Of a DNA stretch of 15,778 bases, positions 1 through 6,233 are shown piece after piece (positions within the stretch are counted from its first letter, which is position 1; each line of letters opens with the position of its first letter). The DNA lies in assembly GCA_900547805.1 (NCBI GenBank), contig URIE01000037.1:1-15778 (forward strand), given 5' to 3'. A program made the translations under genes and the position numbers. The notes beneath the pieces were generated by a model that made no database searches, had not been told where the DNA came from, and worked only from the letters and a program-made list of their open reading frames with translations. Source of the stretch: an uncultured Collinsella sp. (GTDB lineage Bacteria > Actinomycetota > Coriobacteriia > Coriobacteriales > Coriobacteriaceae).

Positions 1-1
1 G

Positions 2-631
2 TTCTATCCCGACCGTATGGCCAAGCGCATTTTGGGCATGGGCGACGTCGTCGGCATCATCGAGAAAGCCCAGGAAGCGGCCGACGCCGAGCAGCTCGAA
101 GCTGCCGAGCGCATGTTGCGCGAGGGCTTCACCATGAACGACATGCTCGACCAGATGAAGGCCGTCAAGAAGATGGGCGGCATGAAGGGCATCCTGGGTA
201 TGCTCCCCGGCGGCCAGCGCGCGCTCAACCAGATGGGTGGCAACCTGGACGAGGGCATCTTCGATAAGAACGAGGCCATCATCATGTCGATGACCAAGGA
301 GGAGCGCCTGCGTCCCTCCATTATCAACGGTCAGCGTCGCGCACGCATTGCCAAGGGCGCCGGCGTGACCCCCACCGAGGTCAACAGCCTTATGAAGCAG
401 TGGGGCGAGATGAATAAGATGATGGGCCGCATGCGCACGATGGCCAATCAGGCGCAGGCCGGCGGCAAGAAGGGCAAAAAGGGTAAGAAGGGCAAGAAGA
501 TGCGCATGCCCAATATCCCCGGCCTGGACGCCATGGGTCTGGGCGGTATGGGCGGCCTGGGAACGGGCGGCCCCAAGTCCGATATGGACCTGCTGCGCCA
601 GATGGAAGCGCAGATGCGCAATAAAAAGTAG
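2..631 (+). CDS. ffh: Signal recognition particle protein Ffh (SRP54), C-terminal part
   Basis: This is the 3' part of ffh, cut by the window edge; the reading frame is open from base 2 and the NG GTPase domain lies upstream. Ffh binds SRP RNA and hydrophobic signal sequences and delivers ribosomes to FtsY at the membrane. The visible part starts with FYPDRMAKRILGMGDV, the canonical junction into the M domain. It then shows methionine-rich helices and the RNA-binding stretch around GQRRARIAKGAGVTPTEVN, followed by KQWGEMNKMMGRM. The C-terminus has a basic KKGKKGKKGKK run and a Gly/Met-rich tail (GLGGMGGLGTGG), common in Ffh tails. A strong hairpin terminator follows, so the gene ends its transcript. 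Identity is very secure; only the truncation is a limitation. Confidence 0.97.
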   Translation, partial: FYPDRMAKRILGMGDVVGIIEKAQEAADAEQLEAAERMLREGFTMNDMLDQMKAVKKMGGMKGILGMLPGGQRALNQMGGNLDEGIFDKNEAIIMSMTKEERLRPSIINGQRRARIAKGAGVTPTEVNSLMKQWGEMNKMMGRMRTMANQAQAGGKKGKKGKKGKKMRMPNIPGLDAMGLGGMGGLGTGGPKSDMDLLRQMEAQMRNKK

Positions 632-654
632 AGCTGTACGTGTAGCTTGATATG

Positions 655-703
655 GCGAAGGCCGCCCGGATTGAGTTCCGGGCGGCCTTCGCTGCTTTTG
701 TTT
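655..703 (+). terminator. Rho-independent terminator of ffh
   Basis: A perfect 16-bp stem (655-670 with 677-692, core GGCCGCCCGGA) with a 6-nt loop lies 23 bases after the ffh stop and is followed by a T-rich stretch (TGCTTTTGTTT). It separates ffh from the convergent gene on the minus strand. The minus-strand side has no clear T tract, so it acts mainly for ffh. Confidence 0.9.
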
Positions 704-736
704 AATTGGGCTGTCCGAGGTCGTGGTGTCGCGTCG

Positions 737-1165
737 TTAGTGACAGCCGCAGCCCTCGTGACCCTCGTGCTCGTGGTGGCCGTGGCACCCGCAGGACTCG
801 CCATGCACGTGGGTGTGCTCGTGGTCGTGGCCATGGCAGTCGCAGGTGGCCTCGCCGGTCTGTGCGAGCGTGCCTGCGATGAGCGCCTCGACGCAGGCGT
901 CGCAGCTGCCCTGGGCGCCTGCATAGACCGTGATACCGGCCTGGGTAAGCGCGTTGATGGCGCCGCCGCCGATGCCGCCGCAGATGAGCGTGTCCACGCC
1001 GCCGTTGGCAAGCAGGCCCGCAAGAGCGCCGTGGCCGGTGCCGCCGGTGCCCACGACCTGCTCGTTGAGCACCTTGCCGTCCTGAATGTCATAGATCTTG
1101 AACTGCTCGCTGCGTCCAAAGTGCATAAAGATGTTGCCGTTGTCGTATGTCGTTGCCACCCTCAT
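737..1165 (-). other. Possible internally initiated NifX-like product (142 aa)
   Basis: Inside the fusion gene, AAGGAGGT (1173-1180, minus strand) lies 7 nt before an in-frame ATG at 1165, exactly where the NifX-like domain begins (MRVATTYDNGN). This is the strongest Shine-Dalgarno site around this gene, better than that of the full-length start. A free NifX-like protein with the His/Cys tail may therefore be made in addition to the fusion. The motif and spacing are seen; translation from it is inferred. Confidence 0.55.
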
Positions 1166-1501
1166 GGTGCCGACCTCCTTTGCTGGCCATGCGGCCGTCG
1201 TTGTGGTGATGGGGGAGTACGCGATATTGCCGCCCTCGATGACGAGCGCTCGTCCGTTGACCAGCGCATTGGCCACCTTGCGATGCGCGCGGCTGCAAAT
1301 TGCCGCCACCGTGGCGCGGGCGATTCCCATCTGCTGGGCGACCGCCTCTTGGTTGAGACCTTCCAGGTCGCACAGGCGTAGCACCTCGAGCTCGTCGACG
1401 GTCATGTCGATGGCGTCTCCGCTGGCCAGGCCATCGGGGGTAAAGCCGCGGTATTCGGGGATGATCCCGACGCGGCGTAGTTTTTCGCGTCTTCCTGCCA
1501 T
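737..1501 (-). CDS. DUF134 HTH regulator fused to NifX/NifB-like dinitrogenase iron-molybdenum cofactor domain
   Basis: A 254-residue two-domain protein. Residues 1-95 match the DUF134 family (MAGRREKLRRVG, then a helix-turn-helix region DELEVLRLCDLEGLNQEAVAQQMGIARATV). Residues 113-215 match the NifX/NifB-C cofactor-binding fold: MRVATTYDNGNIFMHFGRSEQFKIYDI, then GIGGGAINAL and GAQGSCDACVEAL. Residues 219-254 form a tail with six Cys and twelve His, including three C-x-C-H motifs. The ATG at 1501 is chosen because AAGGAG (1507-1512, read on the minus strand) sits 5 nt upstream; the GTG at 1507 overlaps that site. The two families often occur side by side in anaerobes; here they are one frame. 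The role is inferred: a metal-cluster or metal-responsive regulator. No nitrogenase genes are in the window, so nitrogen fixation should not be assumed. Confidence 0.9.
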   Translation of the reverse strand: MAGRREKLRRVGIIPEYRGFTPDGLASGDAIDMTVDELEVLRLCDLEGLNQEAVAQQMGIARATVAAICSRAHRKVANALVNGRALVIEGGNIAYSPITTTTAAWPAKEVGTMRVATTYDNGNIFMHFGRSEQFKIYDIQDGKVLNEQVVGTGGTGHGALAGLLANGGVDTLICGGIGGGAINALTQAGITVYAGAQGSCDACVEALIAGTLAQTGEATCDCHGHDHEHTHVHGESCGCHGHHEHEGHEGCGCH

Positions 1502-1515
1502 GCACACTCCTTATC

Positions 1516-1527
1516 TGACATATGTCA
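1516..1527. promoter_or_regulatory. Operator-like palindrome TGACATATGTCA (proximal site)
   Basis: A perfect 12-bp palindrome located 15 bases upstream of the DUF134-NifX start and just downstream of its putative -10. A near-copy lies at 1569-1580. Its position at the start of transcription suits a repressor site, most simply for the DUF134 protein itself (inference). Confidence 0.55.
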
Positions 1528-1532
1528 ACAAT

Positions 1533-1560
1533 AGAATAGCGCGTTACTCGTTAGGCGCAA
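1533..1560 (-). promoter_or_regulatory. Putative promoter of the DUF134-NifX gene
   Basis: On the minus strand, TTGCGC (1555-1560) and TATTCT (1533-1538) are separated by 16 bp. The two operator-like sites lie on either side of it: one at the expected transcription start and one just upstream of the -35. Confidence 0.45.
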
Positions 1561-1568
1561 GGTATTTT

Positions 1569-1580
1569 TGGCATATGTCA
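1569..1580. promoter_or_regulatory. Operator-like site TGGCATATGTCA (distal site)
   Basis: It matches the palindrome at 1516-1527 in 11 of 12 positions; the centres are 53 bp apart, about five helical turns. It lies between the divergent DUF134-NifX and thyA genes, upstream of the -35 of the former, and could affect either one. Confidence 0.5.
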
Positions 1581-1627
1581 GAAAATGACGGCTTATGTTA
1601 GGGCTGTGGGGTCGAGTATGCCTGGGC

Positions 1628-1663
1628 TACAATAAATCTCGCTTATAGGCGACTGACAGGAGG
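1628..1663 (+). promoter_or_regulatory. Putative thyA -10 element and ribosome binding site
   Basis: TACAAT (1628-1633) is a good -10 hexamer. No convincing -35 lies 16-18 bp upstream. AGGAGG (1658-1663) is an excellent Shine-Dalgarno site 4 nt before the ATG at 1668 and fixes that start. Confidence 0.45.
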
Positions 1664-1667
1664 GTCA

Positions 1668-2516
1668 ATGAGCAAAGCTGATCAACAGTTTGTAACCATG
1701 TGCCGCGATATCTTGGACCATGGCACCACCACCGAGGGCCAAAAGGTCCGTCCGGTGTGGGAGGACGGCACCCCTGCCTATACCATTAAAAACTTCGGTG
1801 TCACGGCGCGCTATGACCTGCGCGAGGAGTTCCCCGCGCTCACCCTGCGTCGTACGGCGCTTAAGTCTGCCATGGACGAGATTCTGTGGATCTATCAGAA
1901 GAAGTCCAATAACGTGCATGATCTCAACAGCCATATCTGGGATGAGTGGGCCGACGAGACCGGTTCCATCGGCAAGGCTTACGGCTATCAGATTGGCCAG
2001 AAGAGCCATTACGCCGAGGGCGACTTCGACCAGATGGACCGCGTGCTGTACGACCTCAAGCACACGCCGTACAGCCGTCGCATTATGACGAACACCTATG
2101 TGTTCAGCGATCTGTCCGAGATGCACCTGTATCCGTGCGCCTATAGCGTTACCTATAACGTGACGCAGCGCCCGCAGGATGATAAGCCGACGCTTAACAT
2201 GATCCTCAACCAGCGTAGCCAGGATATTTTGGCCGCGAATAACTGGAATGTTTGCCAGTATGCCATCCTGTTGATGATGGTGGCGCAGTCGGTCGACATG
2301 ATTCCCGGCGAGCTGCTGCACGTGATCGCCGACGCTCATATTTACGACCGTCATGTTGATATCGTCCGCGAGCTTATTGAGCGCCCGCAGTTTGCGGCGC
2401 CTAAGGTAACGCTCAACCCCGATGTCCATGACTTCTATGCGTTTACGACCGATGATCTGATCGTCGAGGGCTACGAGCACGGCCCTCAGGTCAAAAACAT
2501 TCCCATTGCTGTGTAG
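1668..2516 (+). CDS. thyA: Thymidylate synthase
   Basis: This 282-residue ThyA makes dTMP from dUMP with methylene-THF, releasing dihydrofolate. The catalytic cysteine is C157 in HLYPCAYSVTYNV. The phosphate/dUMP-binding Arg is in QRSQDILAANNWNV (about 182-195), and the dUMP-ribose motif is DAHIYDRHVD (222-231). Two further Arg, in YSRRIM, also fit the fold. Length is close to the usual 264-310. The PCAYSVTYNV and NNWN versions differ from the E. coli PCH and FN forms and resemble a branch found in some Gram-positive bacteria (from memory, not tested). The start is set by AGGAGG 4 nt upstream. The DHFR gene follows with a 9-base gap, so the two are probably cotranscribed. Confidence 0.96.
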   Translation: MSKADQQFVTMCRDILDHGTTTEGQKVRPVWEDGTPAYTIKNFGVTARYDLREEFPALTLRRTALKSAMDEILWIYQKKSNNVHDLNSHIWDEWADETGSIGKAYGYQIGQKSHYAEGDFDQMDRVLYDLKHTPYSRRIMTNTYVFSDLSEMHLYPCAYSVTYNVTQRPQDDKPTLNMILNQRSQDILAANNWNVCQYAILLMMVAQSVDMIPGELLHVIADAHIYDRHVDIVRELIERPQFAAPKVTLNPDVHDFYAFTTDDLIVEGYEHGPQVKNIPIAV

Positions 2517-2525
2517 GTGACGAGC

Positions 2526-3044
2526 ATGACGTGTGAGCTTTCTGCCATCGTCGCTGTGTGTGACGATTGGGGCATTGGCTGCGAGGGCGATATGGTGGTG
2601 TCCAACCGCGCCGACATGCGCCATTTTGTGGCGTGTACCAAGGGCCATCCGGTCATCATGGGGCGGAAGACGCTGCTGAGTTTTCCCGGCGGGCGTCCGC
2701 TCAAGAACCGTCGCAACATTGTGCTCACGCGCGACGAGGACTTTGCGCCCGAGGGTGTCGACGTAGTGCATAGCATTGACGAGGCGCTGGCTGTTGTTGC
2801 CGATGAACCCGTTGCGTGGGTGATTGGCGGCGGCGAGGTGTATCGGCAGTTTCTGCCGTATTGCATCGAGGCCGAGGTCACGCATAACCACTGCGTGCAT
2901 GACGTGGATACGTACTTTCCCGATCTGGATGCCGATCCCGCGTGGGAGATTGCGAGGCGTGGCGGTGTTGCCACGATTGCCGCGGGCGAGGGTGACGAGG
3001 GTCTCGATTATGAGTTCGTGACGTATCGTCGCGTTGAGGCGTAA
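2526..3044 (+). CDS. folA: Dihydrofolate reductase
   Basis: A 172-residue DHFR that regenerates tetrahydrofolate from the dihydrofolate made by ThyA, using NADPH. Visible motifs are the N-terminal LSAIVAVCDDWGIG, the acidic substrate-binding residue D30 (E. coli D27), VIMGRKT with the cofactor-binding segment (about 48-54), RNIVLTR, and the VIGGGEVY loop. The ATG at 2526 is preferred because AGGTGA (2515-2520), which overlaps the thyA stop, lies 5 nt before it; a GTG at 2517 is less likely. The Met20 loop is unusual: where most DHFRs have Pro-Trp after the Met, this protein has Val-Val (residues 24-25). It is still called a DHFR with high confidence because the rest of the fold motifs and the operon position agree. 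Confidence 0.92.
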   Translation: MTCELSAIVAVCDDWGIGCEGDMVVSNRADMRHFVACTKGHPVIMGRKTLLSFPGGRPLKNRRNIVLTRDEDFAPEGVDVVHSIDEALAVVADEPVAWVIGGGEVYRQFLPYCIEAEVTHNHCVHDVDTYFPDLDADPAWEIARRGGVATIAAGEGDEGLDYEFVTYRRVEA

Positions 3045-3088
3045 ATCGTCTGGCGTGAACGGTATCATCGGGTTATTTGAATGCAGGG

Positions 3089-3113
3089 GGCGGCGCTTAG
3101 CGTCGCCTCGTTT
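3089..3113 (+). terminator. Possible weak terminator after folA
   Basis: An 8-bp GC-rich hairpin (GGCGGCGC / GCGTCGCC, one G-U pair, 3-nt loop) lies 45 bases after the folA stop, followed by TCGTTT. The T tract is poor, so termination may be partial. Confidence 0.4.
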
Positions 3114-3153
3114 GGTATAGATCTGCTGTAAAGAAAGGTGCGGGCAGGCTGCT

Positions 3154-4068
3154 ATGACTGATGCCGTTGAGGTGCTGCGAATCGATTCGCTCGAGGACGA
3201 GCGGCTCGATGCCTACGTGCGACTGACCGAGCGTGAGCTTCGCTGCGTGCTGGAGCCGCAGAAGGGCATTTTTATCGCCGAGAGTGCCAAGGTCATCGAG
3301 CGTGCAGTGCGCGCCGGATACGAGCCGGTGAGCTTTCTTTTGGGCGAACGCTGGCTCGACCAGATGATGCCGCTGTTTGAGCGCCTGGCGGTACGCGAAG
3401 GTGCGGGCCCGGTTCCCGTGTTCGTGGCCTCGATGGAGCTTATGGAGCAGCTGACGGGCTTTAACGTGACGCGCGGTGCGCTCGCGGCTTTCCGTCGCCC
3501 GCGTCAGATTCCGGTAGCCGAGTTCTTGGGCGGCGTCGTCGAGGCGGCGGGGGAGCGCCCGGTGCGCGTGTGCGTGCTCGAGGGCATTGTCGACCACACC
3601 AACGTCGGCGCGATTTTCCGCTCGGCGGCTGCGCTGAACGTCGATGGCATTTTGGTGAGTCCTACGTGCTGTGACCCGCTGTATCGTCGCTCGGCCCGCG
3701 TGAGCATGGGCACCGTGTTTCAGGTGCCGTGGACGCGTATTGGCAGTGAGGCGCGCGTATGGCCGCATGATGGGCTGGCGGCGCTGCACGATGCCGGCTT
3801 TTCGTGTTCCGCCATGGCGTTGACGGATGATTCGGTGTCGTTGGACGATCCCGTGCTGCAGGAGATTGATCGCCTGGCGATCTTTATGGGTACCGAGGGT
3901 GCCGGCCTGGGAGCCAAGACCATTGAGGGCTGTGACCGCGCCGTGCGCATTCCGATGGCGCACGGGGTCGATTCGCTCAACGTGGCCGCGGCGAGCGCCG
4001 TCGCCTTTTGGCAGCTGTGCCCGCACGTGAGCAATGAGTATCACTACCAGCCGGGACTGTACCACTAG
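3154..4068 (+). CDS. SpoU/TrmH-family RNA 2'-O-ribose methyltransferase
   Basis: A 304-residue SPOUT methyltransferase, predicted to methylate the 2'-O of a tRNA or rRNA ribose using AdoMet. Its three hallmark motifs are in order: HTNVGAIFRSAAAL (148-161, with N150 and the catalytic-type R156), FMGTEGAGL (244-252), and IPMAHGVDSLNVAAASAVAFW (266-286), which forms the knotted AdoMet pocket. The N-terminal 110 residues (including EPQKGIFIAESAKVIERAVRAGYEP) resemble the substrate-binding domain of RlmB/TsnR-like enzymes. The exact target base cannot be read from sequence. No strong Shine-Dalgarno site lies close to the ATG; AAAGAAAGGTG is about 13 nt away. It is separated from folA by 109 bases with a possible weak terminator. 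Confidence 0.92.
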   Translation: MTDAVEVLRIDSLEDERLDAYVRLTERELRCVLEPQKGIFIAESAKVIERAVRAGYEPVSFLLGERWLDQMMPLFERLAVREGAGPVPVFVASMELMEQLTGFNVTRGALAAFRRPRQIPVAEFLGGVVEAAGERPVRVCVLEGIVDHTNVGAIFRSAAALNVDGILVSPTCCDPLYRRSARVSMGTVFQVPWTRIGSEARVWPHDGLAALHDAGFSCSAMALTDDSVSLDDPVLQEIDRLAIFMGTEGAGLGAKTIEGCDRAVRIPMAHGVDSLNVAAASAVAFWQLCPHVSNEYHYQPGLYH

Positions 4069-4191
4069 GTGGGTGCTCTCGGGCTTTGCCACCGGGGATG
4101 TTTCTACTGTCCTCGCTCGGTGCTAAGCTGGTAGTGGCTTTGCCATTCAATTGAAGTTCTGTTGACTGACGTACGCTTGTGGGGAGGGCGT

Positions 4192-5541
4192 GTGGCTAGG
4201 AAATCTACGGCTATCGATGTAACGCAGGGTGTTATTTGGCAGCAGCTGCTTTCGCTGTGCGTTCCCATCTTTTTTAGTTCGTTTTTTCAGCAGGCCTACA
4301 CGCTTATCGGTACCTATATTGTCGGTCAGTTTGGCGGCAAGCTCGCGCTGGGCGGCATTCAAGCCACGATGGTCCTCACCGAGCTCTGCATTGGCTTTTG
4401 CGTTGGCGTTGGCGCTGGTTGTGCCGTTATCACGGGCCAGTTTTTTGGCCAGCACGATGATGAGCGTCTGAGCCGTTCGGTCCATACGGCCATGACGCTT
4501 GCGCTGGTGGGCGGTATCGTTTTCTCGATTCTTGGCATAGTGTTCGTTGAGCCCATGCTGGTGCTTATGAACACGCCGCATGAACTATTGGCCGAGGGCG
4601 TGGCCTATGCTCGCTGTTATTTTGCCGCGATGGTTGCGGCACTGCTGCTTAATATGGGAACCGCACTGCTGCGTGCCGTGGGCGACACACGCGGGCCCGC
4701 CGTGATCATTGCCTCTGGCTGCCTGGTTAACGTGGTGCTGGATATCATCTTTGTCGCTGTGTTGCATATGGAGGCGCTGGGCTGTGGCATCGCAGTGGCG
4801 CTGACCATTTGCTCCAATGCAACGATGATCGTGTTGCGCATGATGCGCGCTCCGGGTGCATGGCGTCTTTCGCTGTCTAGGCTCGGCATCGATCGCGGTA
4901 TTTGCAAGAGTATGATCTCGTGTGGTCTGCCACTCGGTTTTCAATCGGCTGCCTATTCGATCTCGAACGTGTTGATCCAGGTGTCGGTTAATTCGTTTGG
5001 CGCCGATGTCACGACTGCTTGGGGTCTATCTGGGCGCCTGGATGGCATTATCTGGATGGTTACCGAGGCGCTCGGCGTGTCGATCACCACGTTCTCGGCA
5101 CAGAACTTTGGCGCGCGCAACTACGAGCGCATGCGCAAGGGCTACCATACGTCGCTCGTGCTGTCGTTTATGCTCATTGGTGGCCTGTCTGCCGTGCTGC
5201 TGGTGTTCTCGGGTCCGTTGTCGCGTCTGTTTGTCGACGATGCTTCGATTTCGGCGTACACCACGACGATTCTTCATTTCATCGCGCCGTTCTACGCGAT
5301 CTTCTCCATTATCGAGAACGCGTCGGGCTCCATTCGCGGCGCCGGCGTGAGTCTGCAGCCTATGATGCTCACCATCTTTGGCACCGTTGTCTTGAGGGTG
5401 ATCTGGGTGTTTGCGATCATGCCCTTCGATCCGTCGCTCGAGCATCTACTACTGGTCTACCCCGTAACCTGGCTCATTACGGCCACGATGTTCACCATCT
5501 ACCACCACAGCGGCAACTGGCTAGGCCGCGCCACCGCCTAG
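4192..5541 (+). CDS. MATE-family multidrug/organic cation efflux transporter
   Basis: A 449-residue polytopic membrane protein of the MATE family, expected to export drugs or metabolites by Na+ or H+ antiport. It opens with the typical IWQQLLSLCVPIFFSSFFQQAYTLI-type first helix region and has about twelve hydrophobic segments in two similar halves. Characteristic pieces are the loop IVGQFGG, GAGCAVITGQFFGQHD in the first half, and ALGVSITTFSAQNFGARNYERM in the second. GTG at 4192 is preferred because GGGGAGGG (4181-4188) sits just before it; an upstream TTG at 4162 would add ten unlikely residues (LTDVRLWGGR). Substrate is unknown. It stands alone between an RNA methyltransferase and a convergent cobO remnant. 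Confidence 0.93.
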   Translation: MARKSTAIDVTQGVIWQQLLSLCVPIFFSSFFQQAYTLIGTYIVGQFGGKLALGGIQATMVLTELCIGFCVGVGAGCAVITGQFFGQHDDERLSRSVHTAMTLALVGGIVFSILGIVFVEPMLVLMNTPHELLAEGVAYARCYFAAMVAALLLNMGTALLRAVGDTRGPAVIIASGCLVNVVLDIIFVAVLHMEALGCGIAVALTICSNATMIVLRMMRAPGAWRLSLSRLGIDRGICKSMISCGLPLGFQSAAYSISNVLIQVSVNSFGADVTTAWGLSGRLDGIIWMVTEALGVSITTFSAQNFGARNYERMRKGYHTSLVLSFMLIGGLSAVLLVFSGPLSRLFVDDASISAYTTTILHFIAPFYAIFSIIENASGSIRGAGVSLQPMMLTIFGTVVLRVIWVFAIMPFDPSLEHLLLVYPVTWLITATMFTIYHHSGNWLGRATA

Positions 5542-5564
5542 CTCATCCGTCGGTTGTCCCTGAT

Positions 5565-5633
5565 AAGTTGCGGTGGAATAGTTCCTAAAAAGCCCTTGCG
5601 GACCGTCAAACAAGAACTATTCCACCGCAACTT
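5565..5633. repeat. Long inverted repeat between convergent genes
   Basis: Two exactly complementary 20-bp arms, 5565-5584 and 5614-5633 (core GCGGTGGAATAG), flank a 29-nt centre. It lies between the stop codons of the MATE gene (5541) and cobO (5671). No T tract follows on either strand, so it is not a textbook terminator. A REP/MITE-like repeat or a bidirectional transcription barrier are both possible. Confidence 0.8.
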
Positions 5634-5670
5634 CCTTATGAGCTGTAGGTGTTGGCGGAAAACGAACCAA

Positions 5671-6156
5671 TTAGTATTCGATGCCTTGGCGGGCTAGGAG
5701 GCCTTCGTCGAAGTAGTGTTTGACGGGGCGCATTTCGGTGACTAAGTCCGCGAGGTCGGCCAACGGCAGCAGCCCGCGGCCGGTGAGCACGAGTTCCGTG
5801 GTGGCGGGCTTTATCGCGATCAGCGCTTCGACATCCTCGCGTGTCACGAAGCCGCGGCGCATGGCCTCGCCGAGTTCGTCCAAAATCAGAACGTCGACCT
5901 GTGATATCTGCTCGCATGCGAGCTCCATGATCTGTGCGGCGCAAGCCTCGGGCGCGTCGCGGTCAGCTTGTACGATGCGCAGCCCCAGGCGCGGCGCGGC
6001 ATCGTGTTCGGCGCAGTGCAGTTTCTTGGCAAACTGCAGCCTAAGAACGTCGAGCCCGTAGCCCGTCGCGCGCAGCGCGAGCCCCAGCGCAGCCGTCGTC
6101 TTGCCCTTGCCGTCGCCTGTATAGATTTGAACCTTGCCGACTTACAGTGATGCCAT
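5671..6156 (-). pseudogene. cobO: Cob(I)yrinic acid a,c-diamide adenosyltransferase, nonsense codon at position 5
   Basis: The frame encodes a CobO/BtuR-type enzyme, which adds the adenosyl group in B12 synthesis or salvage. The Walker A is GDGKGKTTAAL, Walker B is VDVLILDEL, and the C-terminus LVTEMRPVKHYFDEGLLARQGIEY carries the family signature. An ATG at 6156, with AAAGGA 5 nt upstream, opens Met-Ala-Ser-Leu, but the next codon is TAA (6142-6144). The frame then continues VGKVQIYTGDGKGKTT. No ATG, GTG or TTG lies between the stop and the P-loop; the next ATG (5928) is past Walker A and would give a dead fragment. A single C-to-T change (CAA to TAA) would explain it. It may be a true pseudogene or a sequence error. 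The rest is intact and compact at about 157 residues. Confidence 0.82.
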
Positions 6157-6233
6157 CTCTGTCCTTTCGTGCCCGGCGTCGGTTTATCGCCGTCCGGGTT
6201 GGGTATTCTAGAAAGCATTATCAACCCCAGTAG

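Noticed and set aside
466..500. Lysine/glycine repeat in ffh as a possible microsatellite or frameshift site
   Set aside because: A basic tail run is common at the end of Ffh, and the frame is continuous to a normal stop with a terminator.
1665..3068. 467-codon minus-strand open frame antisense to thyA-folA
   Set aside because: It is the mirror of two clear genes; the protein is rich in His, Arg and Leu with no family motifs, as expected from antisense of GC-rich codons.
3097..4092. 331-codon minus-strand open frame antisense to the RNA methyltransferase
   Set aside because: It covers a gene with all SpoU motifs, and its own sequence is low-complexity Arg/His-rich.
4082..4145. Direct repeat GGCTTTGCCA (4082-4091 and 4136-4145) before the MATE gene
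   Set aside because: The 10-bp match in a short spacer could be chance; no promoter spacing or symmetry supports an operator.
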